This document shows, piece after piece, positions 28,667-35,538 of a stretch of DNA of 41,548 bases. Each line of letters begins with the position of its first letter. Positions within the stretch are counted from its first letter, which is position 1. A program made the position numbers and the translations under genes. This DNA comes from Desulfobacterales bacterium (GTDB lineage: Bacteria > Desulfobacterota > Desulfobacteria > Desulfobacterales > JANQIE01), in assembly GCA_028282295.1 (NCBI GenBank), contig JANQIE010000143.1, positions 1-41,548 on the forward strand, read 5' to 3'. The notes under the pieces are model-generated. The model made no database searches. It saw only the letters and a program-made list of their open reading frames with translations, and was not told the DNA's origin.

Positions 28667-29266
28667 ATGGCGGATGAAGTCGTTGCCGATATGGCGATCT
28701 ACTACGAAGACGAGTACGATATCGTCTGGAAGAACAGTGAGCACAGCGGCTACCGGGGGGTGGCGCTGCAAACCGCAACCGATTTTACCTTTGCGACCAG
28801 CGGGGTGTGCTGTTTCGACTTTATTTTGTATTCGGCCTTCAATGCCGGCAGGATCGACAAGGCCCGGCTCAAAACCATCTACCAGGGGATTGTGGCCGGT
28901 CGCTATGCATCGGCCGCGCCGTTGCATGGTGACAACAAACTGTGGCTGCTGCAACGTGAAGAGCTTGGCGGCGCGGGCTATGGCTCGAATGTGACCCGGG
29001 ACTGGCCGGATGAGGGCGTTCTGGTATTTTTCAGCCGCCCCAGGATCGGCACCGAGCTGGACCACGTGGCCCTTTCCATCGGCGGGGGCGAAGTTCTCAG
29101 CTTTGGGGAGTCGGTACCCGCGATCGCAGAAAAAGAAAAGCTCTCCCAGGACGACCTCAATAGAAACGGCCTGCCGCAAAAAGTAAAACGAATGGAGATC
29201 GCCGCGATAAAAGACCTCATCGGCGGATTAGTCCGAGTGGCGGCGCCGGTTTGGTCGGCGGTGTAA
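28667..29266 (+). CDS. Papain-like (NlpC/P60- or CHAP-type) hydrolase
   Basis: This is a 199-aa protein; AAAAGGAGAAGCGATC precedes the start. There is no signal peptide. The likely catalytic core is Cys48/Cys49 in SGVCCFDFILYSAF and His133 in LDHVALSIGGGEVLSFGE, an order and spacing matching NlpC/P60-like amidases, though similarity is weak. It is the last gene of the cluster and directly follows the two collar genes, a position where phage tails often carry a cell-wall hydrolase. It might instead process another cluster protein. Confidence 0.65.
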   Translation: MADEVVADMAIYYEDEYDIVWKNSEHSGYRGVALQTATDFTFATSGVCCFDFILYSAFNAGRIDKARLKTIYQGIVAGRYASAAPLHGDNKLWLLQREELGGAGYGSNVTRDWPDEGVLVFFSRPRIGTELDHVALSIGGGEVLSFGESVPAIAEKEKLSQDDLNRNGLPQKVKRMEIAAIKDLIGGLVRVAAPVWSAV

Positions 29267-29479
29267 GGCTTGACGTTAATAATCTTTATGTAGACGACTT
29301 CTCTTCAGATGATCCTGCAAACTGTACAACATCTGATGTTGATCTGACCCATTCACAATCATTGCAATTTTTTAAAAAGGCAAGAGTGGTTGAATATAGA
29401 ACCTTTTTAGAAATAAAGTAATAAAATAGCCATAGGCTAATCTCAAGATAAGCTTGCCAAGGCCGCAGCCAATTTGCAA

Positions 29480-29587
29480 CCGCAGGCATAGCAAGGCTAC
29501 GTCGCAAGAACGTGAATGGCTGCGCCATTATTGCAGATTGGCGAGAACATCGGTCTGGGCCAAAAGATGCTATTTCCGAATGGGCAC
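29480..29587. repeat. MITE-like element, copy 4 (partial)
   Basis: AACCGCAGGCATAGC, AAGAACGTGAATGGCTGCGCC and CCAAAAGATGCTATTTCCGA followed by ATGGGCAC match copies 1 and 2. The left terminus is missing or strongly diverged. The orientation is that of copy 1. With the 300-bp repeat copy B it fills the gene-free gap 29267-30078. Confidence 0.75.
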
Positions 29588-29655
29588 TAGATAAAAAGTG
29601 CTACGGACCGCGAGGCAGGGCTAAAGCCCATAGCCATCAGGCCAAGGAAATCTGT

Positions 29656-29974
29656 AAAACGCACTTGCGTTGCGGCGAGCCGCCGGAACAAACAATTTGC
29701 GCGTTTTGTGACATTTCCTGGATTCCCGCCTGCGCGGGAATGACGACGTAGGTTTTGCTCCGTCGTGTTTAAACGTCATTTCCGCGCAGGCGGAAATCCA
29801 GGAGATATCGCAAAAATGCCTGAGTGTTATTATCAGGCTTCGATATGCAGTTTTGCTCACATTGTTATTCATTTATTCATTATTTTTGCGCGAGTCTTTG
29901 GCTTGACGGCTATGGGCTAAGGCCTTGCGCTACATCTCTTTCGACTCATCGGATAGTCTAAGTTAATGACGTTG
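29656..29974 (+). repeat. ~300-bp dispersed repeat, copy B
   Basis: This copy is similar to 18254-18550 over its full length, including the nested inverted repeat GATTCCCGCCTGCGCGGGAA / TTTCCGCGCAGGCGGAAATC and the TAAGTTAATGACG end. One arm carries substitutions (TTTCCGCG instead of TTCCCGCG), so the hairpin here is slightly degraded. The two copies lie before gene 5 of the cluster and after its last gene. Confidence 0.85.
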
Positions 29975-30078
29975 GCTGTTAACCTTGGTATGCGCATCCG
30001 ACTTGCAGGGTATACGCCCTGCTCTCAGGTGATGCATGGGGTTGGGCTTCTGATTCTGATATCCGAATAGGTGGACAT

Positions 30079-30456
30079 ATGGCAAATGCAAAAAGCAAGG
30101 ATAGAGAGCGTGAAAAACGCATAGCGATGGAGGCCATCGTTGATGCATACGGAGCTGAAGAACAAGCAATGGGTTGGTATTATTACCTGGAAGAGACGCT
30201 TCAGTTTCCGTTTACAGCGATTTGCAATAAGAAACGCGCTATTTCACCTTTGCATGTTAATGATGAAGTTGATGTCATTGGTATGGCTCCGGAAGAGGAG
30301 TGTGAGAATGAGATGTTTGTGACCATGCGCTGGGAAAAAGATGGACTCGCGGTTCCTTTGTCCCAACTTACGCCCATAAGTCACACCGCAGTACAAACGA
30401 AACAGGCGATTGAGGACTGGCACTATTGGGTTCAGAGGGGCTACCAGTTTGGCTGA
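30079..30456 (+). CDS. CcbP-type calcium-binding protein
   Basis: This is a 125-aa soluble acidic protein. The blocks MGWYYYLEETLQFPF, LHVNDEVDVIGMAPEEECENEMFV, LAVPLSQL and the terminal AIEDWHYWVQRGYQF match the CcbP family (first described as a calcium-binding protein in Anabaena). It likely buffers or senses calcium in the cytoplasm. AGGTGGACAT precedes the start. It lies 105 bp past the 300-bp repeat, is AT-richer than the big cluster and stands alone. Confidence 0.88.
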   Translation: MANAKSKDREREKRIAMEAIVDAYGAEEQAMGWYYYLEETLQFPFTAICNKKRAISPLHVNDEVDVIGMAPEEECENEMFVTMRWEKDGLAVPLSQLTPISHTAVQTKQAIEDWHYWVQRGYQFG

Positions 30457-30647
30457 TATTGTCTGATCCAACTTATCTCAGGAGAGGGAACGGAAAAGCC
30501 ATTCCATTTTTGAAAGGCTTTAACCAATTGAATCGCATAGCTTTTTTATAGGGCTTCGGGTATCGTTTCCCGGCCCCTCACTTATGTATGGAGAGGGAGT
30601 AGCCTTAATTTTGTGATAGCTTCATATTTGATGGGAAGGAAAGTAGG

Positions 30648-31649
30648 ATGAGTATTGCAGAAGATCTAAAATTAAAGCTGAGAAATAATCAACGCGTCAT
30701 ATTTATTACTGATGCCGACGACCTGTTGGCCGCATGGAGACATAGAAGGGAGAAAACTTCCCGCAGTTGTCGTTGCTTTGATTTTTCCAGAGTGCCCAAG
30801 GAGTATCGCCTTTCAGCACCGCCCAATGAAAGGGCTGAACTGATGCCCTGCCACGTTACTGTTCGCCGCCACCGGTCCCATATTACCAAAGCAATAAAAC
30901 CGGCGCCTGAATACGCCACCAGGGCCTGCCACGGCCATGGCCGGACGGATCACCTGTCAACTCAGGACCTGGACGTCCTGGACACCGTTTCCTTTGCTAA
31001 GAGAAACGTTGCGCCCTATATCTCGCCCATCTTGGACACCACCACACTATCTCTGGTATGCAAAGATTTAGGCATCACCGGCAGGGCCATCCCCAAAGTG
31101 ATCAAAGGCCGTCAGTACATCGCTTTTTCCGGGTATCCGGGCTTACGAACCAGGTTTCCGGGCACCATCTATTCGGTCAAAAATCGTAAAATCATCACCA
31201 TGGCTATCGGTGCGCTGGGTATCCGGAATATGGTTAAATCAGGAGGGATTCTGACTATCTGCATCACCGTACCGCTTACCATACTTGAAGCCTTCCTTAA
31301 AGATCGTCACACCATGTATCAATTAGCCGGTAATCTTTCTATGGAGTTATTCAAAATCGGAATGGCTTCTGTAATGGGGGCTGTTTTTGGTATCGCCGCA
31401 GGTGGGATCATCACATATGCATTCGCACCAATTGCGGTTGCGATTGTAGTAAGTGTCGGCGTAGGGTTCGGTTTGAATATTTTAGACGATAAATATCAAT
31501 TGACCCAAAAGCTGTCATCAATCATGGAAGATATGGGCAGTCAAATTACCAAAGCTACAAAAAATGGAATCGATGAGGCCCAAAGGTCGATATATCGCGG
31601 ACTTGAGGGGTTTGTCAGAGGGCAAACCGGTTATAGAGGGCCACTTTAA
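30648..31649 (+). CDS. Candidate pore-forming toxin or effector with central hydrophobic hairpin
   Basis: This is a 333-aa protein with no signal peptide. AAGGAAAGTAGG precedes the start. The N-terminus (NNQRVIFITDADDLLAAW) is followed by residues ~30-105 very rich in Arg, His and Cys, unlike the rest. After ~108 comes LDTVSFAKRNVAPYISPILD and then a basic region. Two or three long Gly/Ala-rich hydrophobic segments (ILTICITVPLTIL, MASVMGAVFGIAAGGIITYAFA, VAIVVSVGVGFGLNIL) are followed by an amphipathic C-terminus. This layout, and the two small membrane paralogues directly behind it, resemble pore-forming effectors delivered between bacteria. I recall similar proteins near T6SS/PAAR loci, but no such motif is visible. 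Codon and base use (AT-rich) suggests transfer. Confidence 0.55.
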   Translation: MSIAEDLKLKLRNNQRVIFITDADDLLAAWRHRREKTSRSCRCFDFSRVPKEYRLSAPPNERAELMPCHVTVRRHRSHITKAIKPAPEYATRACHGHGRTDHLSTQDLDVLDTVSFAKRNVAPYISPILDTTTLSLVCKDLGITGRAIPKVIKGRQYIAFSGYPGLRTRFPGTIYSVKNRKIITMAIGALGIRNMVKSGGILTICITVPLTILEAFLKDRHTMYQLAGNLSMELFKIGMASVMGAVFGIAAGGIITYAFAPIAVAIVVSVGVGFGLNILDDKYQLTQKLSSIMEDMGSQITKATKNGIDEAQRSIYRGLEGFVRGQTGYRGPL

Positions 31650-31705
31650 TATTTCTGTGATTTATTTTGTTTTGTGTTATCGATAAAATGATTGAAAACG
31701 GATAA

Positions 31706-32152
31706 ATGAATAAAAAACTTGCTCATACAATATTTCTTATTGGTGATTTCCTTTTTATTTGGATCCTTTGGATAGGCTTTAATGATTTTAAACATGTATT
31801 GTCGGAAATTGCTAATCGGGCAGATACCATTGAATTCAATAGCAGATCGGGGTTTTTTATCGTTTGTATCGGCCTTCCTTTGATTCACCTCCTGTCTGTC
31901 ATCGACTACGTTTTTCCAGGTTTTCCAAAGAAATTTCATCGTCTAGTCAATATAGGTCTAATTTTTTTTGTAATAGCATTGTTATCTACAGGTTTTGTAA
32001 GTTCTTCCTGGCTTAGATTTCAGGTTGAAAACGCCAGTTACTTCTACTGCCGCAATGCAAGCGGGGTTAGCGCACTGGCAAGAACACTTGTCTACACAAA
32101 AAATATGGGTGTTTGTGAAACGTTGGTTAATGATAAAAGAAAACAACGATAA
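31706..32152 (+). CDS. Small four-helix membrane protein, candidate immunity protein 1
   Basis: This is a 148-aa protein with about three to four hydrophobic segments: LIGDFLFIWILWIGF, FFIVCIGLPLIHLLSVIDYVF and IGLIFFVIALLSTGF. It ends in a periplasmic-type tail YFYCRNASGVSALARTLVYTKNMGVCE with two cysteines. The organisation resembles DUF1240-type inner-membrane proteins associated with toxin immunity. It follows the candidate toxin by 56 bp. Its ribosome-binding site is weak. Confidence 0.75.
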   Translation: MNKKLAHTIFLIGDFLFIWILWIGFNDFKHVLSEIANRADTIEFNSRSGFFIVCIGLPLIHLLSVIDYVFPGFPKKFHRLVNIGLIFFVIALLSTGFVSSSWLRFQVENASYFYCRNASGVSALARTLVYTKNMGVCETLVNDKRKQR

Positions 32153-32201
32153 TTATGATTTGATGGAGAAATTGAGCGCGGCCTTATAAAATGATGAGTA
32201 A

Positions 32202-32651
32202 ATGACTAGGAAAAATGCGATTACACTTCTTTTCTTTTTTGATCTGTTGTGTTTTGGCGGACTTTGGATAGGCTACCATGAGTTCCAGCGTATACTTGTG
32301 GAAATAGCCAATCAGGCTGATATGATCAAATTTGGAAACAGACTGGGTTTCTTTGTACTAGGTCTATTCCTCCCTTTAATTCATATTTTTATCATTGTGG
32401 AATATTTTCGTCCCGCTTTGATTCATAAACATGAACGTTTGATGAATTTGGGCGCAATCTTCCTTTTAATTGCGTTACTGTCGGCAGGCATTATAAGTTC
32501 TTATTGGATCAAATCCCGAGTTGAAAACGCCGGTTATCTCTATTGCCGTAATGCCAGCGGAATCAGTGCGTTGGCACGGACACTGGTATACACAAAAAAT
32601 ATGGATATCTGCGAAGAGGTGCTTGAATCCAAAATAAAGACGCAGAAATAG
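32202..32651 (+). CDS. Small four-helix membrane protein, candidate immunity protein 2
   Basis: This is a 149-aa paralogue of the preceding protein, alignable from end to end: same hydrophobic segments, same LIGNRxGFF-type loop (FGNRLGFFVLG versus NSRSGFFIVC) and nearly identical tail YCRNASGISALARTLVYTKNM. Divergence is concentrated in the first two membrane segments and the loop before the third. Tandem immunity paralogues often protect against toxin variants. No strong ribosome-binding site is seen before 32202. Confidence 0.75.
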   Translation: MTRKNAITLLFFFDLLCFGGLWIGYHEFQRILVEIANQADMIKFGNRLGFFVLGLFLPLIHIFIIVEYFRPALIHKHERLMNLGAIFLLIALLSAGIISSYWIKSRVENAGYLYCRNASGISALARTLVYTKNMDICEEVLESKIKTQK

Positions 32652-32679
32652 ATGACATAAACTAACAGGAAGGTGGAGG

Positions 32680-33690
32680 ATGTTTACTCTGAAGACAAGG
32701 AAAGTCCATCAGTGGGGCGCATTGGGATTGATTTTACTGTTGGTGATCTTGACGCCGCTTAGTGTTTATGGCGAATCCGCCGAAAGCGACGATGCCATTC
32801 ATGTGGATGCCGACGGGCGCGTCGGTGTCGGCACGCCGTCGCCGGAGGCTGAACTCGATGTGGCCGGTCAAACGAAGCTCGATGGGGCGGTCGGTATCGG
32901 CACGACGCCCGACGCCGGACAGCAACTGACTATCCAGCCGGCCGGGAATCAGGCGCCGTTGAGAGTGACTGGTCCCGGCGGCAAGGCCAACTGGATGACG
33001 ATCTCACCCCAGGGCGACGTAACCATGCAGGGCGGCAAGGTGGGCATCGGTACCGGCGAGCCGGAAGCGCAACTCGATGTGAATGGTGATGTCAGGATCA
33101 GCAAAGACGTCAAGGTAGGTGGGGACACGACATTTGGGCGGGATGTCGAAGTCAAAGGGGGGCTGCAGGTCGATAAGAATTTGCAGGTCGGCGGTGATGC
33201 CCGTGTTAATGGCAACTTGACGCAAAGCGCGCGCTACCAGCGGGATGACCAACCCGAATCGCGCTACGAGATCTCGCCCCGGTATCACCTGTCATTGACC
33301 GCCAAAAATTACGGCGGCAAAACCAAAACGATTCCCCAAAGTGTCGTGCAGGAATTATGTGCCGATCCGGACGGATGTCAGGTGCGGCTGGCCATGACCG
33401 GCTGGGGGCCGGGGGAGGAAACCCGGCATGCATCTGTTTTTTTTACATTCTACTACTCGTCCCAAACTGGCCTGTGGCGCGCCAGTTCGACCGACGCGGG
33501 CGATGCCAGTGGTAAGGACAATGACGGCGCAACTCAACATGTGCGCAACATCTGGAGTACCTGCTATCTAACCGACGGCAACTATAATCAGTATCGTGAC
33601 CAGGGCGACCGGACGATCGGGATGCAACTGCTGGTGTGGAACGGCTACAATCACCCGGCCCGCACGTGCGAGTGCACGCTCATCGACTGA
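32680..33690 (+). CDS. Exported tail-fibre-like protein with beta-helix repeats
   Basis: This is a 336-aa protein with a signal peptide ending near VYG. It is followed by SDDAIHVDADGRVGVGTPSPEAELDVAG, the same module as in the two collar proteins. The module recurs (GKVGIGTGEPEAQLDVNGDV), and then come VKVGGDTTFGRDVEVKGG-type repeats expected to form a trimeric beta-helix shaft. The C-terminal ~140 residues form a different, Cys-containing domain (CADPDGCQVR, ARTCECTLID) in place of the collar. AGGAAGGTGGAGG precedes the start. It is likely a surface or tail-fibre-like binding protein. Confidence 0.8.
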   Translation: MFTLKTRKVHQWGALGLILLLVILTPLSVYGESAESDDAIHVDADGRVGVGTPSPEAELDVAGQTKLDGAVGIGTTPDAGQQLTIQPAGNQAPLRVTGPGGKANWMTISPQGDVTMQGGKVGIGTGEPEAQLDVNGDVRISKDVKVGGDTTFGRDVEVKGGLQVDKNLQVGGDARVNGNLTQSARYQRDDQPESRYEISPRYHLSLTAKNYGGKTKTIPQSVVQELCADPDGCQVRLAMTGWGPGEETRHASVFFTFYYSSQTGLWRASSTDAGDASGKDNDGATQHVRNIWSTCYLTDGNYNQYRDQGDRTIGMQLLVWNGYNHPARTCECTLID

Positions 33691-33720
33691 AAACGGAATG
33701 CTGGAAACAGGAGGGCGGAG

Positions 33721-34058
33721 ATGGCGTATTTAATTGTACGGTTGGCCGCAATACCCGCCACCGCCGCATGCATACGCCGTTGACCGGCTCAACGTGCCGC
33801 CCAACGTCGACGAAACGTTCGTGGTGCCGGCTTTTTCCGGCGGCGGCACCCGCGCGGCAAGCTGTCCTGCGGGGTGTTGCGGGCCTTGCGGGAGTTCAGC
33901 CTGCCCGGCACCGGCCGTACTGTGCTCGACGAAGTCGACATTATCGCCACCGTGTCGGGCGGCGCGTTTACCGGGCCTACTGCGCTTTGTTCGGCAACCG
34001 CATTTTTGCCGACTTCGAAGACAAGTTTCTTGAGACAGGTGTTCGCCATCAAATGCGT
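33721..34058 (+). pseudogene. Patatin-like phospholipase, frameshifted and truncated remnant
   Basis: A good ribosome-binding site (AGGAGGGCGGAG) and ATG at 33721 start what looks like a lipoprotein-type leader, but a stop follows after 20 codons. In other frames come VDETFVVPAFSGGGTRAA (oxyanion loop), KLSCGVLRALREF, LDEVDIIATVSGGAFTG (nucleophile Ser) and RAYCALFGNRIFADFEDKFL. At least three frame changes are needed to read through. The C-terminal catalytic half with DGG is absent. It is a different subfamily from the 1078-aa patatin, being shorter and exported. Confidence 0.85.
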
Positions 34059-34110
34059 TGCCTTTTTTTGGTGCGACGCTGCAACCCAAAACCCTAAACT
34101 GGAGGTGTCG

Positions 34111-34503
34111 ATGCAAGAAGTTACTTACACATTGACGATGTTCGATCTGGCAGGAGAAAAAGTGACCGGCAAACTCACTTACGGTATTGTCGACGACAAA
34201 AAGGTGTCGAACGCCGGCGAGCTGACGGCACTGGCTGATTCAACTGATACACAGGTCAGTGTGTTCACCGTCAAAGGTAAGTTTACGAGTGCGGACATTC
34301 TTGGCGATGAAGTGTGCGAAGTAAGCGGCGGCATGTATGTCAGCCTCTTGGGGCCGCCGCTTACAACCATACTGATCGGCCGGTGCGGTAAAATGGTCAC
34401 CATGCAGTTCAATCTGGTCGATTCGCAGGGCAGAAATATTGGTGGGGCCATGTTGGTCGATAACAGTCATCCGCGGTGTTTTTTGGGGACTCGTTTGGAG
34501 TGA
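34111..34503 (+). CDS. Small protein of unknown function (130 aa)
   Basis: The ATG at 34111 follows CTGGAGGTGTCG. The product is beta-rich, has no signal peptide and contains strands such as VTYTLTMFDLAG, KLTYGIVDD and TTILIGRCGKMVTMQFNLVD. It resembles small immunity- or adaptor-type beta proteins in shape only; I recognise no family. A strong terminator follows 20 bp after its stop, so it is the last gene of this transcript. Confidence 0.65.
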   Translation: MQEVTYTLTMFDLAGEKVTGKLTYGIVDDKKVSNAGELTALADSTDTQVSVFTVKGKFTSADILGDEVCEVSGGMYVSLLGPPLTTILIGRCGKMVTMQFNLVDSQGRNIGGAMLVDNSHPRCFLGTRLE

Positions 34504-34521
34504 TCGGATACATGGGATGCA

Positions 34522-34554
34522 AACAGCCGTCCGGAACCGGACGGCTGTTTTTTT
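34522..34554 (+). terminator. Rho-independent terminator
   Basis: A 10-bp perfect stem, CAGCCGTCCG / CGGACGGCTG, with a GAAC loop is followed by eight T. It closes the plus-strand accessory block. Confidence 0.95.
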
Positions 34555-34560
34555 AAGGTA

Positions 34561-34716
34561 TGCGGTTGTCCATAAAGCCCAAGTGAGTTCGGTAAAAAAT
34601 AAAAGCCCCCCACCAGAAATCGCCCTTTGAGCCCTAAGGCGATAAATAAAAAAAGGTATCCTGTCGTTTAGATTCTGGACCCCGGCTTTCGCCGGGGTGA
34701 CAGATGTTTTTTTTAT
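34561..34716 (+). repeat. Solitary diverged copy of the 305-bp tandem unit (partial)
   Basis: GCGGTTGTCCATAAAGCC, GTTCGGTAA, GGCGATAAATAAA and GGTATCCTGTCGTTTAGATT followed by CCGGCTTTCGCCGGGGTGAC match the second half of the unit tandemly arrayed at 40604-41450. The rest of the gap up to 34872 contains another palindrome (CCCCGGATCGAGTCCGGGG, 34804-34822) and no gene. Confidence 0.75.
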
Positions 34717-34872
34717 TTTTACTACCAGCTCCTGGACCGGCAGTGGACGTGGTCAGTGGTTCGCCGGGTAACAGGGTTCCTCATCTTCGTCATGCCGGTG
34801 AACCCCGGATCGAGTCCGGGGCAGGCCCGGTATCCGGTTATAAATGATCTTCATCCGCTGGTTGGTTCCAGT

Positions 34873-35538
34873 TCAGGTGTCGCAGTATTTCCGTTCGTGG
34901 GCTTTTTCCCATTCTTCCACCGGCGTGCCTTCGGCCACTTCTTCCCAGCCGGTGATCATGGCGCGGGTGTGCGCGGTGATGGTGTGTCCCGTGGTGATCA
35001 TGTATACATGCACGATGAGAAAACTCAGCAGGGCAAAGGCGCCGGCCAGGTGGATGGTGGCGATCAGGCTGAGTGACCACCCGTCAAGGCCCCAGGCCGG
35101 CCAGGAATTATATCCCCAGTAGAGAAAACCGGTGATCATCTGCACGGGCAGCAACACCGCGGCCAGGGTGAGGTATACGAGCCGTTGCAGGGGGTTGTGC
35201 TTGGCGTCCCTGCGTTTGGGGACCGGATGCGGCTCGCCGCGAAAGATCCCATAGGCGTAATAGCGCACCACGGTCACGATTTTTTTGGAGGTGGGGATGT
35301 ATTGCTTCCATTCACCGGTGGTGAACACCCAGAAGACAAAGAAGGCAAAGGCGATCAACCAGGCCAGGCCGACAAAGTTGTGGATTTCGACTGCGGTTTC
35401 AAAACCGAACAGGGTGAACAGGCCGGTGATTTCGAAACCGGTGACCAGCAGCAGAAGGATAAAAGCGGTTTGCAACCAGTGCCAGAAACGCTCGTAGCGG
35501 GTGTAAAGATAGATATTCACCATTTTGGACGGGGTCAT
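34873..35538 (-). CDS. Cytochrome b561/b-type membrane subunit
   Basis: This is a 221-aa protein; its ATG overlaps the stop of the octaheme cytochrome gene (ATGA). It has four to five hydrophobic segments with histidines placed for bis-His heme b: RFWHWLQ, VEIHNFVGL, IATIHLAGA and FLIVHVYMI. The short tail carries VEEWEKAHERKYC. Such subunits exchange electrons between the quinone pool and a periplasmic multiheme cytochrome. Coupling to the octaheme gene makes it the likely membrane partner of that cytochrome. Confidence 0.88.
   Translation of the reverse strand: MTPSKMVNIYLYTRYERFWHWLQTAFILLLLVTGFEITGLFTLFGFETAVEIHNFVGLAWLIAFAFFVFWVFTTGEWKQYIPTSKKIVTVVRYYAYGIFRGEPHPVPKRRDAKHNPLQRLVYLTLAAVLLPVQMITGFLYWGYNSWPAWGLDGWSLSLIATIHLAGAFALLSFLIVHVYMITTGHTITAHTRAMITGWEEVAEGTPVEEWEKAHERKYCDT

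Noticed and set aside
9987-29266. Prophage
   Set aside because: No terminase, portal, capsid, integrase or sheath genes are visible; only collar-type and fibre-like modules occur, which also exist in non-phage proteins.
30731-30960. PAAR domain in the candidate toxin
   Set aside because: I looked for the PAAR proline/alanine/arginine repeats in all frames and saw none in an open frame.
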